Below, piece by piece: positions 1-7,821 of a DNA stretch of 64,000 nt. The position numbers were made by a program, and so were the translations under genes. The DNA lies in the NCBI RefSeq assembly GCF_004345605.1, contig NZ_SLVY01000003.1, positions 391,514-455,513 of the forward strand, in the 5' to 3' direction. The stretch's first letter is position 1. Each line of letters opens with the position of its first letter. The notes beneath the pieces are model-generated. The model was not told the DNA's origin. It saw nothing but the letters and a program-made list of their open reading frames with translations, and did no database searches. Source of the DNA: Rhodococcus sp. SMB37. GTDB taxonomy: Bacteria > Actinomycetota > Actinomycetes > Mycobacteriales > Mycobacteriaceae.

Positions 1-422
1 TCGTAGTAGGCGGTGACGGGGCCGGCGAAGTTGTCGAGCGCGGGCCACCGGTTGGGCCCGAGTAACGGATTGCCCGCGAGATAGTCCGGGTCGTCGGCCG
101 AGAGATCGATCGAAAGGTCGTAGGCCTCTTTGTGATCGGGGGTGGCTCCCGCAAATACCTCCTCCCCCGCCGGGACATATCCGCGATGATTGGTGGAATT
201 ACCGATGTACACAGACATTTTCGTGTCGTCCGGTTCCGCAAAGAATCGCTCGGCTGCGTCCTTCAGCCCGTCGATCAGGGTGCGATCGATTCCGTGACCG
301 ATGATCTGAGCGAAGCCCACCTCGCGTGCTGCTCGGCCGAGTTCACCGACCACGGCGTCGCGTCCGTCGCCACCGGCCATGAGAGCGGTGACGTCGATGA
401 CCGGAATACTGGTGAAGGTCAC
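1..422 (-). CDS. 2-oxoglutarate/Fe(II) oxygenase, isopenicillin N synthase-like, 3' end outside window
   Basis: Only the N-terminal 140 or so residues are present; the gene runs off the left edge. The GTG start at 422 forms a GTGA overlap with the stop of the upstream gene, so translation is probably coupled. Hand translation gives a short N-terminal strand reading PVIDV, then a segment reading AREVGFAQIIGHGI. That is the usual N-terminal signature (DIOX_N) of non-haem oxygenases such as isopenicillin N synthase and the ethylene-forming enzyme, followed by NHRGYVPAGEE. The HxD...H iron triad would lie beyond the edge and was not seen. It is the last visible gene of an operon with DUF1989 and urea/guanidine-carboxylase-type proteins. 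Some members of this oxygenase family hydroxylate arginine or homoarginine and release guanidine, so a guanidine-related substrate is possible but inferred only from context. Confidence 0.75.
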   Translation of the reverse strand, partial: MTFTSIPVIDVTALMAGGDGRDAVVGELGRAAREVGFAQIIGHGIDRTLIDGLKDAAERFFAEPDDTKMSVYIGNSTNHRGYVPAGEEVFAGATPDHKEAYDLSIDLSADDPDYLAGNPLLGPNRWPALDNFAGPVTAYY

Positions 423-1177
423 GGGATTCTCCTGGATTCGAGGTCGAGTCGCTGCCAGTACCGCACGACGGGATTCCCGTCGAGGTCGTGGTCGCGAGTA
501 CCGATGCGGCCGCCGAACACCGGATTCAGGTGTGCACCGACCCGATACGGGAGGCTGGAGGCGGTGATGATCCACTGCTCGCCACGCACGACGCCGAGCG
601 CGATCTCACAGTCGAGGAGGTCTTGTGCCGCGCGCAGGCTCGCGGCTCCGCGGATCTGCTCGTCCAGTGGACGGTCGAGCACATCGGTACGACCCCGGGC
701 GAATGCGAAGTCGCCGCCCACCCGCACGAGGACGCCGGGTGCACCGGTGTCGAGGTCCTCGAGCAGGTACTCGTCGATGTCCTGCGAGGTGGCCGCGATC
801 CGCCAGTGCTCGATGTAGTCCTCGAATATGCCCCGCTCGACGAGGGTGTCGTGGTCGAGCGCACTCAGCGCGCCGGCGTCCGGTGTCGGGCCTGCCGGGT
901 GCAGCGCAACGGTACGGCCCCATTCGACGTGGTCGCCGTTGTCGAACAGTGGGCCGGCGAATCCGTCCTGATCAGCGAGCACGAGGAGGTCTCCGATACC
1001 CGAGCCACGAAGCGCAGGTGCCCCGATCTTCGGCAACGCGGCGGGCTGTCGAAGATCGCAGTACAGTGCGCGTCCCTGCAGCCAGGTGACACGGGTCGTC
1101 GTGTCGTCCAGGTGCTCCGGCTTCCTCAACAGCGTGCGCTCGAAACGGGTTCCCGAGAGCGCCGTAGCAATCGTCAC
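419..1177 (-). CDS. conserved hypothetical protein in DUF1989/urea carboxylase operon
   Basis: A 252-residue protein. The start chosen is GTG at 1177, which overlaps the stop of the carboxyltransferase gene by 4 bp (GTGA); its own stop overlaps the next GTG in the same way. It has no signal peptide and no membrane segment. The sequence is rich in short beta-like stretches and aromatic residues (for example [18 protein letters not shown] near residue 28, and later [11 protein letters not shown] and [11 protein letters not shown]). This suggests a soluble beta-barrel-like protein, but I recognise no family. Tight coupling on both sides argues for a role in the same pathway: an accessory or binding protein, or an enzyme of unknown type. 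Function unknown. Confidence 0.75.
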   Translation of the reverse strand: MTIATALSGTRFERTLLRKPEHLDDTTTRVTWLQGRALYCDLRQPAALPKIGAPALRGSGIGDLLVLADQDGFAGPLFDNGDHVEWGRTVALHPAGPTPDAGALSALDHDTLVERGIFEDYIEHWRIAATSQDIDEYLLEDLDTGAPGVLVRVGGDFAFARGRTDVLDRPLDEQIRGAASLRAAQDLLDCEIALGVVRGEQWIITASSLPYRVGAHLNPVFGGRIGTRDHDLDGNPVVRYWQRLDLESRRIP

Positions 1178-3144
1178 GCGCCGCCTTCCTTCCACCGTGC
1201 ACGCTCCTGCGCGAACGCCACGGACTGGATTCGCTGGAAGGCGTCGATCGATTCGGTGTTGTCCGCCAGGAACTTCCGGTGTTCGGCGAGCGAGAAGGTA
1301 CCGTCGGTGATCTCCACTCCCCCACCGCGGCCCGCGGCGAGGTCGGCGCGCAGGTCGAGCAGTTCCTCGGGATCGACGGGGTACCAGGAGATCCGGTCGA
1401 AGAAGCGCAGAAGCCACGGGGTGCCGTCCTCGAACGGACCGGCCTGTTGTGGATGCCGGTGGTTCCAGACCTGTGTGGTGCGTCCGACGAACTGGTAGCC
1501 ACCCGGGCCTTCCATCCCGTAGATGCACAGATACGCGCCGCCGATCCCGACCGCATTCTCAGGCGTCCAGGTACGTGCGGGGTTGTACTTGGTGGTCACG
1601 AGCCGATGCCGCGGGTCGAGCGGGGTCGCGACCGGCGCACCGAGGTAGACGTCGCCGAGCCCGAGCACCATGTACTCGGCGGCGAAGACGGTGTCGAACA
1701 CGTCGGCGACGGCGTCGAGGCCGTTCATGCGGCGGATGAACTCGATGTTCCACGGGCACCACGGCGCATCGGAACGCACCCCGTGCATATAGCGCTGGAT
1801 GGCTTCGCGCGTCGCAGGATCGTCCCATGACAGCGGCAGCCGCACCTGCCGGCTGGGCACCTCGAGTTCATCGCTGTCGCCGAGGGTGTCCTCGACGTCC
1901 GCGAGGTGGCCGAGCAGGGTCTTCACAGGCAGCACGTCAGGGTCGACCTTGACCTGCAGCGATCGAATGCCCGGGGTGAGTTCGAGCAGGCCGCGGGGGC
2001 GGTCGGCGTCGAGCCGCTGGTGCAGTGCGTGGATGCGGGCACGCAGACCCAGATCGAGGGTCATGTCGCCGTATTCGACGAGCACGTTGTCATCGCCGCT
2101 GCGCCGGTAGGTGACGGCGGTGTGGCCGTCGCGCCGGGCGAGCACACCGTCGTCACCATCTCCGCCCGCGGAAGTGACCAGCGACAACCCTGCGCGACGC
2201 TCGGTACCGAGTGCGCGGCGGGAGGCGACGCGCTCCGCACGCACCGGCACGAACCGGATCGTGTTGCCGGGGGCGAGCTGCCCCAGCTTCCAGCGGTCGG
2301 CGGACGCCACGGTCAACGGGCACACGAAGCCGCCGAGGCTCGGACCGTCTGGTCCGAGGAGGATCGGGGTGTCGCCGGTGAAGTCGAGGGCCCCGACGGA
2401 GTATGCGTTGTCGTGGATGTTCGACGGGTGCAACCCTGCTTCGCCGCCGTCGGTCCGGGCCCATTCCGGTACCGGGCCGACGAGTCGGACACCGGTGCGA
2501 TCGGAGTTGAAGTGCACCTCGTAGTCGGTGGCATAGAGGGTGTCGATGTCGGCACGGGTGAAGAACTCCGGTGCGCCGTGCGGGCCCTCGGTGACCGCGA
2601 TCCGCCAGTGTGTGGTCAGAGCGGGGATGTGCTCGGAGGGCACTGCGGCGCTCTGATCCGACGAGATGTCGCCGACGACGAGTACGTCACCGTCGCGGAG
2701 TGCGCGGCCCTCATGACCACCGAATGCTCCGAGAGTGAAGGTGGCTGTGCTGCCCAGGAATTCGGGTATGTCGAGGCCGCCGGCTACCAACACGTAGACA
2801 CGCAGACCCGGCCCCTCGATCGTTCCGACGTCGAGCAGTCCGCCCGCCGGGACCGTGACCGGCCGCCACTGCGGCACGATCGCACCGTCGACGCGCACCG
2901 TGACCGGGGCGCCCGTCACGCACACCACGGTGTCCTCGGTGAATCGCAGGGCCGGACCGGCCATTGCGGATTCGAGGCCGGAGGCGCCCTCGTCGTTTCC
3001 GAGCGCGGTGTTGCCGAGACGGAACGACAGGTCGTCCATCGGTCCGGACGGCGGCACACCGATCTGCCAGTAGCCGGCGCGACCCGGGTAGTCCTGGACG
3101 GTGGTGAGCATTCCGGGACGCTCGACGGTGATCTTCGTGGTCAT
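1174..3144 (-). CDS. urea/guanidine carboxylase-type carboxyltransferase lacking biotin carboxylase and BCCP domains
   Basis: A 656-residue protein. Residues 1-300 match the AHS2/CT_A_B (KipA-like) carboxyltransferase domain, with [15 protein letters not shown] at the N-terminus. Residues about 330-620 match the AHS1/CT_C_D (KipI-like) domain, including a [20 protein letters not shown] motif and a WNRH-type segment typical of urea carboxylase. Full-length urea/guanidine carboxylases are about 1,200 residues and also carry an N-terminal biotin carboxylase and a C-terminal biotin carrier. Both are missing, and the protein stops at [10 protein letters not shown], just where the linker to the carrier would begin. 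No biotin carboxylase or carrier of this type is seen nearby. Those subunits may be encoded separately to the left, or this protein may act without biotin, as 5-oxoprolinase PxpB/PxpC does. It starts 7 bp after the second DUF1989 gene. Confidence 0.85.
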   Translation of the reverse strand: MTTKITVERPGMLTTVQDYPGRAGYWQIGVPPSGPMDDLSFRLGNTALGNDEGASGLESAMAGPALRFTEDTVVCVTGAPVTVRVDGAIVPQWRPVTVPAGGLLDVGTIEGPGLRVYVLVAGGLDIPEFLGSTATFTLGAFGGHEGRALRDGDVLVVGDISSDQSAAVPSEHIPALTTHWRIAVTEGPHGAPEFFTRADIDTLYATDYEVHFNSDRTGVRLVGPVPEWARTDGGEAGLHPSNIHDNAYSVGALDFTGDTPILLGPDGPSLGGFVCPLTVASADRWKLGQLAPGNTIRFVPVRAERVASRRALGTERRAGLSLVTSAGGDGDDGVLARRDGHTAVTYRRSGDDNVLVEYGDMTLDLGLRARIHALHQRLDADRPRGLLELTPGIRSLQVKVDPDVLPVKTLLGHLADVEDTLGDSDELEVPSRQVRLPLSWDDPATREAIQRYMHGVRSDAPWCPWNIEFIRRMNGLDAVADVFDTVFAAEYMVLGLGDVYLGAPVATPLDPRHRLVTTKYNPARTWTPENAVGIGGAYLCIYGMEGPGGYQFVGRTTQVWNHRHPQQAGPFEDGTPWLLRFFDRISWYPVDPEELLDLRADLAAGRGGGVEITDGTFSLAEHRKFLADNTESIDAFQRIQSVAFAQERARWKEGGA

Positions 3145-3151
3145 GGCGAAC

Positions 3152-3802
3152 TCACACCTCCTGTGGGCGCGTGACGATCATCCGCACGGGTGTGGGATCG
3201 AAACCGTTGCACGGGTTGTTGATCTGCGGGCAGTTGGAGACGAGCACCAGCACGTCGCGGTCGGCCCGGATCGCGAGACGCTTGCCGGGTGCGGACAGGC
3301 CGTCGACGATTCCCAGGGTGCCGTCGGCCTCGACGGGCACGTTCATGAAGAAGTTGATGTTGGAGACCAGATCTCGCTTACCGAGGCCCCACTCGGCACC
3401 TTCGATCAGGAAGTTCTCGACACATGCGTGCTGGTGTTTGGTGTGGTGCCCGTAGCGGAGGGTGTTGGATTCCTGCGAGCAGGCACCGCCGACGGTGTCA
3501 TGATTGCCGACCTCGTCGCCGACCAACGTCATGAGGGGTTCGCCGTCGGAGTCGCGCAGAACCGAGCCTGTGGTGAGGAACAGGTTTCCCTGCCCCGCAA
3601 CGGTTGCGGCGGCACTGTAGCGGGAGGTGGTGTCGTGGGCGTCGTAGATCAGGGTGTCGACGGCCTGGTTGCCGTGGAGGTCGACGATGGTCAGGACGTC
3701 GCCAGCGGCGATGACCGCAGACCAGGGGCCGCGCGGCTCGACGCTCTCGTCGAGCACGACGGTTCCGGGGACGAGGGCAGCAGTATCGAGGGTGGCGGTC
3801 AC
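3152..3802 (-). CDS. DUF1989 protein, urea carboxylase-associated protein 2 (carboxyguanidine deiminase subunit type)
   Basis: A 216-residue DUF1989 protein. Visible family features are [20 protein letters not shown], the Cys/His-rich stretch [17 protein letters not shown] followed by [21 protein letters not shown], and the C-terminal [18 protein letters not shown]. Proteins of this type, long annotated as urea-carboxylase-associated (UAAP2), have been shown in other bacteria to form with UAAP1 a heteromeric carboxyguanidine deiminase. That enzyme turns carboxyguanidine into allophanate in a guanidine assimilation route. It starts 3 bp after the stop of the UAAP1-type gene. The family call is secure; the deiminase role here is inferred, and no allophanate hydrolase is visible in the window. 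Confidence 0.85.
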   Translation of the reverse strand: MTATLDTAALVPGTVVLDESVEPRGPWSAVIAAGDVLTIVDLHGNQAVDTLIYDAHDTTSRYSAAATVAGQGNLFLTTGSVLRDSDGEPLMTLVGDEVGNHDTVGGACSQESNTLRYGHHTKHQHACVENFLIEGAEWGLGKRDLVSNINFFMNVPVEADGTLGIVDGLSAPGKRLAIRADRDVLVLVSNCPQINNPCNGFDPTPVRMIVTRPQEV

Positions 3803-3805
3803 GGG

Positions 3806-4648
3806 TCAGTTCTCCATTCCGGGTTCGGCAGCAGCCCAGGCGTCTTCGGTGTTGAGCACCGCGCGGTGGTATTCGGGTTCGGTGGTGTCGATCGAGTCGA
3901 GGTCGTCTGCGGCGCGCCACGCGGTCACTTCGAGTGGGGTCGTGACGAACTCGGGGTCCGGGTCGAGAGGGTGTGCGGTGTTGGCGATGAGCACGACGAC
4001 TGGAAGGTGGACGAGCAGATCGACGTACGCCCCGGCGCCGGCGGTTCCGGTGCTGGTGAGCGTGCCGTCGTCCCCGACACGGATGCCGTGGAAGAACGAC
4101 AGTGACGGCGGGAGGTCGCGCGGCTGCAGATCGTGCTTGGCGGCGGCGACCTTGAACAGTTCACGTCCCGCGGGGGACGACGAATGCAGCGCACCGGCGC
4201 CGTACCGTGCGGTGTTTCCCGCCGCGTGGCTCGTGCCGCACAGAGCGTCGTGGTGACCGGAGGTGTCGGCGACGACGGTCGCGAGTACGCGTCCCTGATC
4301 CGAGAGCAGTGGGTGCCCGGCGCCGAGGTAGGCCTGCCACGGCACCTTGACGGTGTCGGCGACGTTGAGCCGTTCGTGCGGGGCGTCGGCACGGAACAGG
4401 AGGAGGTGCGCGCACGCGGCGCCGTCGAGATCTCGTAGGCGCAGGCGGGTGCCGCGTGCGAGGACCTTACTGGTGTAGCGGCCGCCCGGCACGGTCTCGG
4501 CCCAGGTCATCGACACGCACCGACCGTTGGGCGGGGTGGGCCACGCCGACGCCGGCACGATCGGCATGCCGTCGGTAACGGTTCCGGCCTGGGCGCGTGC
4601 GTGTTCTCTGGCGGCGTGGGTCGTGGCTGTCGCGAGTGTCTCGGTCAT
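3806..4648 (-). CDS. DUF1989 protein, urea carboxylase-associated protein 1 (carboxyguanidine deiminase subunit type)
   Basis: A 280-residue protein. I start it at the ATG at 4648 (MTETLATATTHAARE); an open frame extends further upstream, but that part crosses the promoter region. Family features are VPGGRYTSKVLARGTRLRLRD, HLLLFRADAPHERLNVADT, the metal-site-like HHDALCGTSHAAGN, and LSFFHGIRVGDDG. The last corresponds to the FFMNVPV segment of its partner. Together with the next gene it should form the two-subunit carboxyguanidine deiminase known from related operons. First gene of the leftward operon, divergent from a TetR gene 158 bp away, which is the likely regulator. Confidence 0.85.
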   Translation of the reverse strand: MTETLATATTHAAREHARAQAGTVTDGMPIVPASAWPTPPNGRCVSMTWAETVPGGRYTSKVLARGTRLRLRDLDGAACAHLLLFRADAPHERLNVADTVKVPWQAYLGAGHPLLSDQGRVLATVVADTSGHHDALCGTSHAAGNTARYGAGALHSSSPAGRELFKVAAAKHDLQPRDLPPSLSFFHGIRVGDDGTLTSTGTAGAGAYVDLLVHLPVVVLIANTAHPLDPDPEFVTTPLEVTAWRAADDLDSIDTTEPEYHRAVLNTEDAWAAAEPGMEN

Positions 4649-4675
4649 GGTGCTCCGATTCGTGGCGGACGGGGT

Positions 4676-4693
4676 AACTGTCGAGTGACAGTT
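4676..4693. promoter_or_regulatory. Palindrome, candidate TetR operator in divergent promoter
   Basis: AACTGTC-gagt-GACAGTT, a perfect 7-bp inverted repeat. It lies between the start of the DUF1989 operon (4648) and the divergent TetR gene (4807), 27 bp upstream of the operon's first ATG. Size and place suit a TetR-family dimer site. The 158-bp intergenic region shows no guanidine-I (ykkC) riboswitch motif that I could recognise. Confidence 0.55.
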
Positions 4694-4806
4694 TTCAGAG
4701 CGCGCATCTTCGGAGGATGTCCCCGGCGTAACGAGTGTGTGGCCGATGTTTCCAGCTGATGACGTAACGCTCACACATCGATGCGATTGGGTAGCAACAT
4801 AACTCG

Positions 4807-5523
4807 ATGTGCCATGGTGGTGACGTGACCAGAGCAGGACCAGGCCGTCCCCGGCTGACAAGCCCTCGACGCCCGGGCACCACCGCCCGCGCGGAGATCC
4901 TCGACGCCGCCGCAGAGCTGTTCAGCACGCGCGGTTTCGCGACCACCTCGACGCGACAGATCGCCGACGCGGTCGGCATCCGCCAGGCGTCGCTCTACAA
5001 CCATTTCGCGACGAAGAACGACATCCTCGCCACGCTTCTCGACGCCACCATCGCTCCGACCGTGGAGTTCGACGAGAGTCTCGACGACTCCGAACCCGCC
5101 GCGGTGCTGTTGTGTGCGCTGACGTGGTTCGACGCCGCGCAATTGTGCGCAGGACGATGGAACCTCGGCGCGCTGTACATGCTGCCGGAGGTCCGCAGCG
5201 AGCCGTTCGAGGCGTTCAGGGAAGGCCGCCTTCGCCTCGCGCGCCGCTACCGCGACCTCGCCGCCGAGGTGCTCGGCGGCGGGCCACTCGCCGGCAGCGA
5301 TCCGCGCGCCGAGCTGCCGTTCCGGCTCGTGGAGTCGGTCATCGACATCCGCGCCGACCGGCAGATGGACGAGCAGGTGATCGACGCGCAGCTCCCCGAG
5401 ATCCTCGCGACCGCGGCACTCACCGTCCTCGGTCGTCCCGCCGAGGACGTCGTGGATCGGGCGCGTGCTCTCGTTGTCGGTGTCGCGGACGAATCGCTCG
5501 AGGCAGTGCTCGCCCAGAAATAG
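4807..5523 (+). CDS. TetR-family transcriptional regulator
   Basis: Up to 238 residues. The N-terminal helix-turn-helix spans about residues 25-75: an AEILDAAAELFSTRGFATTS stretch, then RQIADAVGIRQASLYNHF, then the KNDILATLL helix, all classic TetR. The C-terminal half is an all-alpha ligand-binding region. A GTG at 4825 (VTRAGPGRPRL) is an equally good start and would remove six residues. It is divergent from the DUF1989/carboxyltransferase operon and probably represses it; the ligand is unknown. Its stop is 1 bp from the stop of the convergent cytochrome oxidase gene. Confidence 0.9.
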   Translation: MCHGGDVTRAGPGRPRLTSPRRPGTTARAEILDAAAELFSTRGFATTSTRQIADAVGIRQASLYNHFATKNDILATLLDATIAPTVEFDESLDDSEPAAVLLCALTWFDAAQLCAGRWNLGALYMLPEVRSEPFEAFREGRLRLARRYRDLAAEVLGGGPLAGSDPRAELPFRLVESVIDIRADRQMDEQVIDAQLPEILATAALTVLGRPAEDVVDRARALVVGVADESLEAVLAQK

Positions 5524-5524
5524 G

Positions 5525-7279
5525 TCAGTGTCGGTCGTACGAGGTATCGGGTGGCGTGCGGTCGGCGCCTTCGACAACAACCGCATTGTGCTTCTGTGAA
5601 CCCGGGCCGACGTGGGACTCGGCACGCATCCGATCCGACATGTGTGGGTAGTGCAGCTCGAATGCCGGGCGCTCCGACCGGATACGCGGCAGTTCCGTGA
5701 AGTTGTGGCGCGGCGGCGGGCACGTGGTGGCCCACTCGAGCGAATTACCGTAGCCCCACGGATCGTCGACGGTGACGACCTGCCCGTAGCGGTAACTCTT
5801 GAAGACGTTCCACACGAAGGGCAACGTCGACGCGCCGAGGACGAACGCGCCGATGGTGGAGATCGTGTTGAGCGTCGTGAAACCGTCGGACGGCAGGTAG
5901 TCGGCGTACCGGCGAGGCATCCCCTCGTTACCGAGCCAGTGCTGCACCAGGAACGTGGCGTGGAACCCAACGAACGTCAGCCAGAAATGCCACTTCCCGA
6001 GTCGCTCGTCCAGCAACCGGCCCGTCATCTTCGGGAACCAGAAGTAGATCCCGGAGTAGGTCGCGAAGACGATCGTGCCGAACAGGACGTAGTGGAAGTG
6101 GGCTACCACGAAGTAGGTGTCGTGGACGTGGAAGTCCAGCGGCGGCGAGGCGAGGATGATCCCGGTCAGACCACCGAACAGGAAGGTGATGAGAAAACCG
6201 ATGGCGAACAGCATCGGCGTCTCGAACGTGATCTGCCCTCGCCACATCGTGCCGATCCAGTTGAAGAACTTCACCCCGGTGGGCACCGCGATGAGGAAGG
6301 TCATGAACGAGAAGAACGGCAGCAGTACCGCACCGGTCGCGTACATGTGGTGCGCCCACACGGCAACCGACAGAGCGGCGATCGCGATGGTCGCGTAGAC
6401 CAGACCCGAGTATCCGAAGATCGGTTTGCGGCTGAAGACCGGGAAGACCTCGCTCACGATCCCGAAGAACGGCAAAGCCACGACGTACACCTCGGGATGC
6501 CCGAAGAACCAGAACAGATGCTGATAGAGCAGCACTCCCCCGGTCTCGGGGTCGTAGATGTGAGCGCCGAGAAGCCGGTCGGCGAGACCTCCCATGAACG
6601 CCGCGGTCAGCAAGGGGAATACCAGCAGGATCAGGATCATCGTGATGAACACGTTCCACGTGAAGATCGGCATCCGGAACATGGTCATACCGGGCGCACG
6701 CATGCACACCACGGTGGTGATCATGTTGACGCCGCCGAGGATCGTGCCCAGGCCGGTGACCGCGAGACCTGCGAACCACAGATTCGCACCGATACCAGGC
6801 GAGTGGATCGCATTGGCGAGAGGCATGTACGAGGTCCACCCGAAATCGGCGCCGCCGCCGGGAGTGATCAGACCGAACAGGACGACCAGTGCACCGAAGA
6901 GGAAGAGCCAGTAACTGAACGCGTTCAATCGTGGGAACGCCACGTCGGGCGCGCCGATCTGCAACGGGAGGATGTAATTGGCGAAGCCGAACACGATGGG
7001 TGTCGCGTAGAGCAGCAACATGATGCCACCGTGCATGGTGAACAACTGGTTGTACTGCTCGGTCGACAGGAACTGCAGGCCCGGCACGGCGAGTTCGGTG
7101 CGCATCAGCATCGCCATCAGCCCGCCCGCCAGGAAGAAGGCGAACGCCGTGACGATGTACATGATCCCGAGCGTTTTCGGGTCGGTCGTCGTGATGAGGT
7201 TGTAGAGCACCGCTCCCTTGCGGGCGCGTCGTTCCGGATAAGGCCTGGTTGCTCGAGCCTCCACCACCACCGGATTCAT
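5525..7279 (-). CDS. ctaD: Cytochrome c oxidase subunit I (aa3 type)
   Basis: A 584-residue membrane protein starting at the ATG at 7279; a longer open frame upstream has no membrane-protein character. It catalyses electron transfer from cytochrome c to O2 at the haem a3-CuB centre, coupled to proton pumping. About 12 hydrophobic helices are visible. Motifs present: MHGGIMLLL near the N-terminus (haem a ligand), [14 protein letters not shown] (CuB ligand His and the cross-linked Tyr), a later WAHHMYATG (CuB His pair), and [13 protein letters not shown] (haem a3 and haem a ligands). Length is close to other actinobacterial CtaD proteins. It stands alone, with no subunit II or III beside it. 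Actinobacteria often carry more than one ctaD, so it may be an alternative copy. Confidence 0.97.
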   Translation of the reverse strand: MNPVVVEARATRPYPERRARKGAVLYNLITTTDPKTLGIMYIVTAFAFFLAGGLMAMLMRTELAVPGLQFLSTEQYNQLFTMHGGIMLLLYATPIVFGFANYILPLQIGAPDVAFPRLNAFSYWLFLFGALVVLFGLITPGGGADFGWTSYMPLANAIHSPGIGANLWFAGLAVTGLGTILGGVNMITTVVCMRAPGMTMFRMPIFTWNVFITMILILLVFPLLTAAFMGGLADRLLGAHIYDPETGGVLLYQHLFWFFGHPEVYVVALPFFGIVSEVFPVFSRKPIFGYSGLVYATIAIAALSVAVWAHHMYATGAVLLPFFSFMTFLIAVPTGVKFFNWIGTMWRGQITFETPMLFAIGFLITFLFGGLTGIILASPPLDFHVHDTYFVVAHFHYVLFGTIVFATYSGIYFWFPKMTGRLLDERLGKWHFWLTFVGFHATFLVQHWLGNEGMPRRYADYLPSDGFTTLNTISTIGAFVLGASTLPFVWNVFKSYRYGQVVTVDDPWGYGNSLEWATTCPPPRHNFTELPRIRSERPAFELHYPHMSDRMRAESHVGPGSQKHNAVVVEGADRTPPDTSYDRH

Positions 7280-7452
7280 GGACGAACCTCCCGGACGACC
7301 GCGGCGCCGACGTGCGGCATTCCACCGGCACCTGTCCGCCGCATGCCTGACTCGCCCGGAACAGGCCGGTAGCCCCGAGCCTAGACCTCGTCCCATCGGG
7401 TGGCGGTGGATTGCCGGAATCAGGCCCACCTGCCGCTACCGAGGTGAGCGCC

Positions 7453-7503
7453 GGAAACGCTGGTTGGTGTATCGGAATATCGAACACATACCGTCATTTC
7501 TGA
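7453..7503. repeat. Degenerate hairpin repeat, family A copy 1, inside a divergent promoter region
   Basis: This stretch (GAAACGCTGGTTGGTGT, then ATCGGAATATCGA, then ACACATACCGTCATTTC) resembles the near-perfect hairpin at 10172-10218: the same left arm with two changes, a similar AT-rich centre and a decayed right arm. It lies in the 542-bp gap between ctaD (ends 7279, reading left) and the lipoprotein gene (7822, reading right). A terminator is therefore not needed here, and a repeat insertion or regulatory site is likelier. I see no gene in the rest of the gap, which should hold both promoters. Confidence 0.5.
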
Positions 7504-7821
7504 CATCTACGGGCCCACGCTCGCTCGAAACGTCGGACAACGACGTCGAAATGGGCCAGTTCCGCCCAGGTCCAGCGGATCACGTCCAGCCCGGATCCCG
7601 CAGCGCGTCCTCCCGCAGCTTCTCCCTGACAAGATCACGTCGGTCCGAAGACGTCCAGCCCGGCCGGTTCTGTGGATCGATCCGCCGCCTGTGGACAACC
7701 TCCGGAGTACGTGAAGTACCGGACACCTCGTCGACTCCCGGCGTTCACCCGGAGATCCCCATCGGGTCATCCACGGGCGACAGGCTCTCACGATCGAATC
7801 AGAACCGGAAAAAGAGGACGA

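Noticed and set aside
4649..4806. Guanidine riboswitch in front of the DUF1989 operon
   Set aside because: I looked for the ykkC-type motifs expected for guanidine genes and could not find them; a TetR palindrome is present instead.
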